A DNA stretch of 64,000 bases, taken from assembly GCA_035772405.1 (NCBI GenBank), contig JAYKKM010000439.1:7531001-7595000 (forward strand), written 5' to 3'. Under the pieces are notes generated by a model. It searched no databases. It saw only the letters and a list, made by a program, of their open reading frames with translations, and was not told the origin of the DNA. A program made the position numbers and the translations under genes. This document shows, one piece after another, positions 20,579 to 32,500 of this stretch. Numbering within the stretch: the first letter of the stretch is position 1; each line of letters opens with the position of its first letter. Origin of the DNA: Chrysogorgia sp. JL179-B06 (Eukaryota > Cnidaria > Anthozoa > Scleralcyonacea > Chrysogorgiidae).

Positions 20579-23500
20579 GTAGTCTTTTATCTCCTGAATT
20601 GAAAGAAAGATTATTGTTTTCATTAATTTTATTCTTCTTTGTTTAATAGCCTAACTCAAACAAAAAGGCAAAGTATTTGAACAAACAGCGAGTACTGGTT
20701 TTCTGTGCACGTGGGATAACATTCAGGTAGGAGTGTATAATAATCATTAATATAAACGCGGAGCGAGGGTTACTTCGCATAATATTTCGTCGAATTCTCC
20801 GAGCGAAGGGGAACTCGGGGTAAATATTAAGTCGAATTCCTCGAGCAGAGGGTCTATTAATTATATAAATTTATATTTATTTACAAAATACAACCTTACC
20901 AATCATAGTTGAGGATTATTGGTTGGGGGTCAGCAAATAAATAGATAAATACATTATATATTAGTATTAGTAGTAGTAGTTTTATTTAACCTCCCCGAAG
21001 GGCTTTTCAGGTTTAAATTACAAAATTAAATTATCTAATTTACAATGTGAAATACAAATGTCAAACATCAACAAAGATCATGTTTAGTTAAACCATGTAA
21101 ATTCAAAAAATTAAAAATAAGTTCCATTCAATGTTAAATCGTTTAAAAACTTTTGATGAATACGTTTCTTCACTGCGTTCTTAAATTGAGATAATGTTTT
21201 CAATTGTTTCACCTGTTCCTCTAGAGTACATTCCAGAGCTTACACGCCTTAAAAATAAAAGAGCGTTTGGGTACAGGTCTGACAAATGTAGGGATATTTA
21301 GGGTTAGGGTTAGGATTGAGGGTTTTTAGGGTTATCTTGTCGCAATTGTATTTAAAATGTTTGTATAGTAATGTTGGATTGCGAGCATTTAACCTATGGG
21401 GTCTGGTGTCGGACCTGTATCCACGGCGTATATATTAACCCGGAACATTGACTCGCAAGTGCCTTTATGTGTCCCTTCACTCAGCGAACAGTAGCGCTCG
21501 ATTTTCTTCAAATTCACTTTTTGCGCGCGTGATGAATCTGGGCGCGTGTGAACGCGCGATCGCGCGCCCCCTGAGGTATGCCCTGAATACACACAGCAGC
21601 AGCAACCTTGTACCCAGGCTTTTCACACGCTCGGCGGACTCGCTGAGCGAAAACCCTGGTAGACGCTGGTCACGTGAACTGCTAAAATCTAGCAGATTTT
21701 TAATTAGCGTTGCTATGTTAGTTTAGGGAGGGATGACAAAGGGTTTGTTGATATTAGTCAAGATATGATAGGTCACTTCTTTGGTCATTTATTTCTTTCG
21801 AACGCGCGTCTCTACGATTATTGGAATATGTCGATAATAACGATACATCATTATTCTCTTAAAACATTATTCTCCTACAAGTCTTCTGGCGACTTTTCCA
21901 ACGCTGTCGCCTTTGTCGCAGCGTTGACGATGTAATGTTTTCAAAAAATTATTAATTAAACGTAGAAATACGAGCATTTATAGAATACCCGTCCACTTTT
22001 GAATCCGCATTTAAAGGCAGAAATACAAACCAGGTTGCTCTAAATATAATGTCGAAGGTTTATTTTGTGTATACTTGTTGATAGTTATCAAATTAAATGA
22101 GGTTTTAAATAGAACGATGATGAACTTTCTGTAATTTGAACCTTTTAATAACTGTCAAGAGTGAAAGTGGACGGGTATTCTATAATTTAGCGATGACACA
22201 CACTCTTTCTTGATACAGCTTGCTGTGTAATAATTCTCGACCAAATTTTCAAGACAAGAATGATTCCGTGTGAGTAAATACAAAGTTGTATTTAGCGTCC
22301 ATAAGTTTATCCTTTGATAATATCAAAAATCACATTGAAGCTCTTCAACTTCGTCTATATACTATATTTCCAATATTTCCTTGACTTTTTGCGTTGAAAA
22401 TTGATAATCTTAAAATTCCGTCGACGATAACCGTCTGATCTGGTCATGGATTAAAGAAATAACAGCAGAAAACGAATCGCATTGCATTCTTTCAAAGGAA
22501 AAACCATCGGTGAACGCCGCTATTTCTTTTAGAATGTGTTGGCTTCGTCAACTCAACGTGTTTAAGACCACCCCTCCCCTGACACAAAATCGTTTAGCAG
22601 ATCACGTGACAAGCGTCCAACAGGGTTTTCGCTCAGCGAGTCCGCCGAGCGTGTGTAATCCTGGGTACGAGGTTGCAGCAGCAGTTACATTTCTTTCATA
22701 TACTTTGTGATCACATCATGATTATATGCTATGAACATTACAACATATTTCTATTCTGAATTTGCCACAAATTATTCACAACAAAATTATCCATCACACA
22801 AAAATTATAAGGAAAAGCCATAATCGATTAACGATTTTTTGCGTGTCTGCTCTAATGTGCCCTGGGAACTAATCCCTTTCCCGCACAGGTCCGCGCAATT
22901 TCCAGGAGCTACCTGCACAAAATGGCGGCCGAAATGTGATATCTGTTGCGCATTTTATTGATTTTATAAACTTTCCAATCTCTTAAACCAACAGGGGCAC
23001 TGGCCACCCGAAAGTATCAAACGCCTAGCCTAGAATTCTTTAGGAATTCAATTTCTTGCACACCATCATTTTGCATTAATTGAGAGGGTGGGCCTGGATG
23101 TCATGTTTTGGGGGGAAAATGCACATTGTTTTTACTCAACTAATTCGAACCCTGTTCTAAATCCAAACACGCAGGAGGTTGCAAGAATGGAGAAAAGCGT
23201 AAAAAACACTAGTCGCCAGCGACTGTTGTTTAGCTTTTCAAAAGTCAAGTAACTGCCCAAGTGTTTGGATCACAGTATCCAAATACGGAAAACCATTAGA
23301 TATTTGTTTTATAAAATAATACAAGAGAACCAACCTTGTACCCAGGCTTTTCACCTGCTCGCCGGAGCAAAAACCATTGTAGACTCTGGTCACATGATCT
23401 CATCTGCTAAACGATTTTGTGTCAAGGTGGACTTGAGTTGACGAAGCCAACAAATTGTAATAAAAATAGTGGATCAAGTGTGCGTTCGCCAATGGTTTTC

Positions 23501-26500
23501 CTTCGAAGTCTCCACATTGCTGTTACCACAAGCATGTATTGTAAAGATGTTGTTGCAGTTTTCCCTACGGGCTATGATCGATGAATCTTTAATTTTCCAT
23601 CTGTTGCCAATGTTGTTCATCAAAGAATGCATTGTGATTCGTTTTCTGCTGTTTTACTTATTGTAACGCCATTAAATTCTTTAATCCATGACCAGATCAG
23701 ATCAGCGTGACCAGATCAGCGTGATTCAGAGCATCAATTTTCAACGCAAAAGGCCAAGGAAATGTTGAACATACAGTAGAACCTGAGTTTTACGACCACC
23801 CCTGTTTACCAAGCAAAAGTGGTCGTAAACGACAGGTGACAGCGTAAATGGCAGTTAGTGATGTGACGTCATGCAAGTAATACTGGAAAACGTTATTGTT
23901 TACGACTCTATTCTGTGTTCGCTAGTCGACTAAAAGATGGCTTTATAATTTAAAACCAATATAATATTTCTTAATAAAGAAAGAAAATCAGAAAAAGTTC
24001 GGAAAATAGCACAGTTTGAACAGAGCTTGCTGGGCGATGTGCGCGCAGTGAAAGAAAACGCAATGTGTGTCGTACTTCATCTTTGATCTCGAAAATATTT
24101 TATTTACATACAGCAATTTGATCTAAGAAACAGCCTGACTAAAATAGTAAGGAGCTGCGATATAATACAGTAAAATCCCGCGTAGAACCTACTATTTTCC
24201 AGGTCAGGGTGAATAGGTTCTTACATATTTGATGCATAAGACAAAATAAGCCTGTTTAGGTTCTTAAATAGGTTCTTATTTTTTCAAAGAGTGGTGCAGG
24301 TCATGAAATTTTAAATACAGATGTATAAATAACATAGGTGTGATGTGAAATTTACTAGATTTTAGACATTAGATTCATGAAATACTACTTAACAGTGATA
24401 CTGAAGAATATCATTTGTTTTGTTGACAATTTTATTATACCAGTAGAAGTTGAAAGTATAAGTGCTGTTTCATATGAAGTCTGAAACACTTTCATGAAAG
24501 TAAATTTTGCAGTCTACATTTATCTGGAACTGTATAAATCACTGCCAAGCCTTCAGTCTTATTTCTCATTCCATAACTATTACATGCCTACCAAATAAGA
24601 ACCTTTTCCAAATTTCAGGCTGAATTTGTTCTTATAAAAATGGGTGTCTAAATGGCAAATTTCAGGCTGTAGGTTCTTAATCCACTAGGTTCTTATACAC
24701 AGGATTTTACTGTATACTGATTCGTATGCACAAAGTTATTGGCATATCGTTATAAACAAAGATGGCGGATACGAAAATATAATTTAGGAACGGCGATGTT
24801 TTCGAACATTTTCAAGCGTCGTACTAAACGTAAAAGCTCATACGATATATTGTTTTTATGTTGTATTAGCAAAGTTATTTGCGATCTCGCACAACAAATT
24901 TTAACCCTGACAAGATGGCAGTAACAAACAAATATTAGTCCAAGCTTTTCGTCAATTTAGAAACGTTTCCCTCAACAATGTTAACGGTTCTAACTTGGGA
25001 TTGTCGCCAATAAGGATATTTATTATGTACTCTCAAAATGCGATCACTTATGATGAAAGTAAGTAAAACAATACTAAAAAAGCAACAAGTGTGTCTTCTT
25101 GTTCCCTGTGTTCGCACGTGGTCAAACTTCTTGCTTGTTGATTGTAACGTATTTCGTGTTTGGGACGCTAAAAAGTGGTCGCTGATGAGACCTGTTTCCT
25201 GTATTCGCGAGCTGTCAAAATTCTTGTATGTTTACTGCAAATGATGAACGCTTATCTTGTAAAAAGTCACTCATGACAGGTTAAATTTCGTGTTTGGGAC
25301 GCTAAAAAGTGGTCGCTGGTCGCGTTTGGCAGGTGGTCGCTATTTGCAGGTACATTTTAATTACAAATCGTCCGTTCTAGAAAAAGTCGTCGTAAACGAA
25401 AGGTGGTCGTAAAACACGTGGTCATAAAACTCAGGTTCTACTGTATAGACGAAGTTGAAGAGCTTCAATGTGATTTTTGATAAGGATAAACTTATGGGTG
25501 CTCAATATACAACTTTGTGTTTACTCACACGGAATCATTCTTGTATTGCAAATTTGGTTGAGATTTATTACACAGCAAGCTGTATTAAGAAAGAGTGTGT
25601 GCCATCGCTAAATTATAGAATACCCGTCCACTTTCGCTATTTGTATCTGTAATCTTTTGACAGTTAGTAAAAGGGTCAAATTACGGAAAGTATATTTCGT
25701 TCTATTTAAAAACTAATTTAATTTGATAACTATCAACAAGTATACACAATATAAACCTTTTTTGTATTAAAAGAGATTTTAGACCAACCTGGTTTGTATT
25801 TCTGCCTTTAAATGTGGATTCAAAAGTGGACGGATATTCTATAATTGCTCGTTTTCTACGGTTTCGGGGCACGGATCCGATCGACCCTGTTTTTGTGAAA
25901 CCAAAATAAAATAAAATTTATACCTATTAGTTACTTTGATCAAAAATTGGTTATTTTTTGTGCTTTTTCAACCTTTTATGTCATTCAATGTCATTCTTTG
26001 TTTCATATTATGGACTTTTGTCATTTCATCTTTATGAAATATGTGTTACCAGTACTTGAATACCATTGAAATACCAGTACATGTATGTGCATAATTATAT
26101 AAATAATAAAATTATATAATAAAAGCAACAGAAGTCTTCTAACAGAATAAAAGATTTATCAATCTTATCAAAGTCAGGCAACAGTCTTGAGTATGTATGA
26201 GTATGATTATGATTTATCTACAGTCGATCACGCAGGATAAGGTTACCCTATTTATCCAAGCCAGAGGCTCATGTTTTAAGCGTTCGACTATTCAGATTAC
26301 CACTCTTAGGTGAACGGAAAACCCAACTTATAGGGATTCCGAGGGCCTACAATTTAAAGTCGTTTTCCGAGAAGACCCGAAAGTCTTACCATTTGCTGGT
26401 GTTGTTGCAAAAGGCAGCACTTTCTCCTCAATTATTTTAAGACCCTTAGTGATGGTCCGTCCCAGGATTTGAACCCGGGTCTCCCAGCTCATAGACATTT

Positions 26501-29500
26501 GTGGTAACCACTAGACCACAACAGCTGGTTTAAAATGGTCTGGGATAAATTTAGGTATTGGTTATTTTGGTATCTGCTTATACTGACAATTAGACAATAA
26601 GGAACATGCAGGTTACAGTACATATTTATACAGTAGGGTACATGTACATGAGTGTATCTACATATGTGCAATGCCAGTATTGTAAATTATTAATAGGTTA
26701 TGCAGTCTCATGAATACAACTGTACTTTGAGTAAAATTATGAGTAACTACTGTTAAACATGCATGTAAACCATAACATAATAATCAATAAAATTAATTAT
26801 TAATTTCAGTAATCAAGAGTTATACAATTGGTTTCTAACCCTGTCTGCGAGACAAGTTAGTGTTGGCAGACTTTCCCACTCATGTTCTGTTCATTGCACT
26901 TGTTACCCACGGACTATTAATGTGAAATGACTACACTTCAACAATCTTTAATAATATCATAATCTTTCTCTTCACTTGCTTATACTCGGGCTGTCTGGCT
27001 TGCAATCGACGACAATATGGATTTCTTCTTCGCAGTGGGATCTTAACTTTCCTGGTCCGCCACGTTCCGTCAAATTTCTTACTAATACTCGGTCTCCTGG
27101 TTTCAATGTCGAGTATTCAGCTCCCTTGTCGTAATGTTTCTTTCCTTTTGCGCTTTTCTTCGTGTTGTGTTTACTTGCAAGGGTATATGCATCATTCATG
27201 GCAGCGGTCCATTTCTGGACATAGTCCTTGTATCCTGATGTAACATCACTGTGACTAGAACCAAATATTAGATCGATTGGTAATCGCGCGGGGCGACCAA
27301 ATAGGAGGGAAAATGGCGAGAACCTGGTGGCGTCATTCCTCGTACAGTTATAGGCATGTACCACTTATAGACGTGCTCATTCCAACGGTTCTTTCGGTAC
27401 TCTGGAAGGGTTCGTAGCATGGATAGAAGTGTTCTGTTGAATCTTTCTGCTTTTCCGTTCCCCTGGGGGTGATACGGTGTTGTTCTTGAGCGGATTATTC
27501 CACTTGATTCCTCCAGTTGGTGTAAGAGTTTGTTCTCGAACTCTCTTCCCTGGCCATGAAGGATTATAGATGGAAAACCATATTTTAAGATGTAGTCATT
27601 ATATACTGTAGTTTCTCTGCTGCTGTGCCTGCTTCTTTATTCATCGTCGGATATGCTTGAGCAAAACGAGTGGAATGGTCAACAATAACAAGGATGTATT
27701 CGTGTCCACTTGAACTCTTTTCCAGATGCAGGAAATCTATTGAAATTAACTCGAGTGGTGCATACAGGTGTATGTAGGTGGTGATAGTTTTCAACGGGGC
27801 ACGGGTTTTGGTCAGCGGTCGTCGTTGTTTCAGACAGCTACACACTTTTGTGTGATAAAGTGTGTTATGTCTCTTTGCATATGTGGCCAGAAGAATCTCT
27901 CACGGGCGAGTTCCACCACTCTTTCTGAACCAAGATGGCCCATCTCCTGGTGTAACTCTTTATAGATCAGTGTACGGTAGCGCTTTGGCAACACCAGCTG
28001 AGATATTGGTCCTCGGCGTCTTCTTAATAATCCGTCAGATCCTAAATCAAGTTTCTTCCACTCACGAAACAATGCTCTGGTGTCGGGTGTCTCGGTTTTC
28101 AGCTCTTGATTTGTTGGGAAGCGGTTCTGCTCTTTGAACACACGGATTCTTCCAATACTTGGATCTTCCTTCTGTGAGAGGATGATTTGAGGTAGATCGA
28201 GCTTCTGTAATGCGCCTAGCTCTGGTATGAATCTGCTGCAGTGGATACTTTCTGGATTTCCTGTAATCGCCGCTATAGCCATGGGGTGGTCTGTAATTGT
28301 TGAGCACGTATTCCGGTGATGAAAGCGTTAATAGTATCTTGTGATGTCTCTTGACTTCATGACTTCGTGTACGTGTCGATATCTAACGGCATCCTTGATA
28401 GTGTGTCTGCGTCTTGGTTTATTTTTCCCGGTCTGTATTTGATGATAAAGTTCTGCAACCCAGCGGTGTCCGGTGGCGTTGATTTTTGCCGTCGTTAGTA
28501 CATATGTCAATGGGGTTATTATCAGTAAAAATAGTAAAGGATTTTGCATAATAAAGTAGTCCCGAAACTGTTCACACACGGCCCACTTTAGTGCCACTGT
28601 TAAACTACGAGAGCCGTATCCTATTACGCGTGTTCCGCTATCTTGTACTTGGTAGAGGACTGCAGCAAGGCCGTCTTGTGAGGCATCAGTATGCAGGATA
28701 AACGGGCAATCATAGTCTTGGTAGGCCAGAATCGGTGCGTTGGTAAGACAGTTTAGTAGTTGGTCGAGAGCTGCATTGTGTTCCGTTTTCCATATGATTG
28801 ACTGTCTCGATGGTACTTGGAATGTTTTCATCGGCTAGTTTGTCCGCTGGAGGAGATCGAAGAGTGGCTTGACTATTCGTGAGAAATATTGGATATATCT
28901 TCGGTAGTATCCCAGTAATCCCAGCAATTGACATACCTCACCAACGGTCTTAGGTTGTTTTCCCTTTAGCGATAACACTGCTTGTTATATAGTTAGTGTC
29001 AAAGTTCAATTTTTCTGTTTTCCGATTGGACAAAAGCGTATCACGTGCCGGTCCGCAAAACGTCGTGTTTACTGCATTGCCCTGGCAACGAGGCAACCGG
29101 TCCATAACAGAACATTTATTGACCGGTCCACAATAGAATGGGTGCAGTGCGCATGCGCGTCAACCGTGAAGTTCCAAAGTTCATTTTATAGTTTTGCTGT
29201 TTTGTAAAATACTTTGACACTAATATACTATATAACAAAACACACTGTTTGGGTCCACAAAACACACTGTTTCCCTCGGTCTCAGTAAATAAGTGATAAT
29301 TGTGTATTCGTGGGATCCATTTTATAACCACGTTCCGAAACGATTCACTTCACGTCTGAACATCTTACACTTCTTTGCTTTAAAGTGCCTATCACCCAAA
29401 ACTTTTTATTGTCTTATTTGCAAGAACTTTTAAAATGATAAAGTAACTTCTATTGAAGATTTTCGTTTCTTCGCTTTCTTTTTGAGATATTTCAGTTTGT

Positions 29501-32500
29501 TTGATATGCAAATGCCTGAAAATGCCTCGAAGTACGTCACACATACATAATGACTTATCCATAAATATTTGGAACTCTGCTGGGGCGTTCTTTAAACCAA
29601 ATGGGACCCGTACCCACTCATACAACCCCAAGGAGTGATAAATGCGGTCTTGTGCTGATCATTTGCGTCGATAAAACGGTACGCTTTGCCCTGATCAAGG
29701 AGAGAAAACCACGAGTTTCCGCCCAAGTTCTCGAGTGTCGTTTGAACTCTTGGTAATGGGTGGCGATCTGCAACCGTTCGTCTGTTTAACTCCCGATAAT
29801 CGATGCATAATCGCAGTGTCCCGTCTTTCTTTCGGACGCATACAACTGGTGAGGAATATGCCGACTTCGATTTTCGTATCCACTTTCGGTTGAGGAAGTG
29901 CTCGACGTACTGTTTAACTTCCGGGTACAATGGTTTCGGTATTGCTGTATAATTTCGTTGTACCCGGGTGTTGTCTGTCAAATTAACCTTCATCTGAAGT
30001 TCTTCGATACAGCCAATATCGCCATCGTTACGCGAGAAACCGTCAGCATCTGCGTTGCTATTGCCTTTTGTTCGTCGTTTAGGTCGTCCAGATCAACTTC
30101 TGGTGTCCACCCATCTAAACGGTTAATTCTCGGTTAAGCTTGTCGTTGGGAGTGTGCTCTTTCTGTTGGTTTGCATTTTCACAGCGCACTTGGGGTTGTT
30201 CGTCGATATCTTTCCTACAAACTTCGACTGGCGTCACTGATTTCACCAACTGCAGTCGTCCCAGCACCGTTCTGTTGCGTACGGTGATGTTATGATAAGT
30301 TACGTTTTTCACTTGAATGGATACGCGAGATGAACACCCTCCAGTTGTAGTACGTTGGTCAAGGTTTCAGGGATTTATAAACCTGTAGGCCACGATTGTT
30401 GCGGATCTGGTTCGAACAGGACTGGTAGTTTATCTTCTTTGTTTGATTTGGTGTTTTCTCTAAAAGAAATGTTAACTGTCTCTCCTCTGGGGATTACTAC
30501 ATCGCGTTTTGTAGTTTTAACCGAGCAAAATTCACTTGTTGTAGTGCATGGATTGTATAAACTGAATTAAAGCTAAAATGTTCTCTTGTTTAACCGATGG
30601 AAAACTCGCTGTCAGAGAGGTGATAATCTTTTGGATCATACTTGAATTAACTTCCTCATCTTGGTACTTCAACACTTCTTCAATCACGTTATAACCAATG
30701 ATGGGATAGTCGAGGTTGTCCTGGGCTACCAGCAGAGGTTCTTTAATAATATCATAATCTTTCTCTTCACTTGCTTAAACATCTCTCAGTACTTTTCCCA
30801 AGAAAATACTTCACGTGATTGTCACGCCATGTGTGATTACCGCTGGTCTTAATTACTGCGTTCACACTACCCACAAATTGCACCCGAAAAATAAGCAGTT
30901 TGAAAATCTGTTCTGATTGACAAATGAATTATTTACTTATTTTAAGTAATAACTGAGTTAAAGCCTCAAACAGTAAGCGGGCGAGGGGTTGTTGCGTACA
31001 CATGTTTCTAGTTATAGAATAATAATCAATATAATCCCTGGGTGGTCGCTTACGAGAGAAGAAAAATGATTAGAAAAGTCTAAAATCAAACCACAAAGGT
31101 GGTCGCAGTCACTTACGAGAGTGGTCGTTATAAAACGGGAATTTGTAAAGGTGGTAGCTTATCTCTTTCTTGTCCGACTGAAAAACAGCCAAAATTGAAC
31201 CACCTCTTTGTTCTATTGATATCTCTGCTCTGCAAATAATGAACCATAACTGTACATTTTCTGAAAGCCTAATAAACCGGCTTTTACCATAATAATACCA
31301 TGGTTGTCTCAATTTCTTTTGTCTTTTCAGGTTGAATTAATAACTAAATTACCTCATTTGGATTAATTTATACAATCTAGAGGTCGTATTAGAACTAATA
31401 CAACCTTGAATGACGTCATGAGAGGTAGTATTAGCTTCTTCTCACCTGGCATGCAAAGACATGAAATTTCGACAACCATGGTATTACAAAGTAATATCAT
31501 GGTAATGAGGTGTATTAGCTGTTAAACCGCCCGCTTGATTCAGGTCATTAAGTAAAATTCCTTCGGGCCTGCGGCCCTCAGGAATTTTACTTAATGACCC
31601 TCATCGAGCGGGCAGTTTAACAGCTAATACACCTCACTACCATGATATTACTTATAAATCAGGTTGAAAAACGTTCATTTTTTTAGAAAAGGCCATCTTG
31701 CACGCCCGCGTGCAGAAATTTTTTTGGGATCACTTGCCATGCGAAGCAATCTGATTGGCTAACCCGAAACAACTTTTATCCTAACCCTAACCCTAAATAA
31801 CCTATCCTAACCCTAACCCCCGCCTAACGAGTTTTCTAACCCTAACCCCCCGTATTTTCCTTGTGAAAACCTTCATTGTGCTATTTGTTTGAACGTACTC
31901 GGACAACCCATGCAGTGTACAAACGAACATTTCTTCTGCCAACCATGCATAACGCGTTATCTAGCACAGTCCCTGCAGCGATGTCCAACTTGTTTTGAAC
32001 CATTGACAATACAAACATTACGACCAGCAAGATTTGGGAAATATCTCATATCACAGCTTAACATTCGCTGTGATAATGCTGACAAAGGATGTGCTGAGTT
32101 AGTCGCCCTGGAAATGCTAGAAGGCCACGTCGTAAATTGTGAATTTAGTCCAGTGCAATGTTCAAACGATGGTTGTGAGATGATCATCAGCAGGAAAGAT
32201 CAACCGAAACACGAAATGAACGATTGTAATTTCCGTCAGGGGAAATGTGAAGTTTGTGGAGAGGATGTGGCATACGGGAGACGAAAATTACATTGTTATG
32301 TGACGAAGAATGAGATGGATAAAATGAGAGATGAAATAAGAGATGAAATGTCCAGTACGAAGGAAATAGTGATGGATATGAACAAAGAATTCACCCGTCA
32401 TATGGCGGACATGAAAGATGAGATGCATGAGGTGAAGGAGCAGATGGACAGATGGATCATATGAACAGACAAATAAATTATCTGAATAAATAAAGTACCA

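Larger units (their letters stand above)
23335..25846. mobile_element. Element G: truncated copy of the element F family, split by Tigger-like insertions
   Basis: Begins AACCTTGTACCCAGGC and matches the reverse complement of element F's right half: 23335-23771, then 25446-25615 after the Tigger-like insertion. It ends with the TA MITE at 25616-25841. The far terminus is missing. Confidence 0.7.

Noticed and set aside
26455..26530. tRNA gene on the minus strand
   Set aside because: The acceptor arms do not match and a SINE body follows; only the polymerase III boxes remain.
28983..29238. Target duplication of about 8 bp around the gypsy MITE (AACACTG-like)
   Set aside because: The two flanks do not match exactly, so no TSD is claimed.
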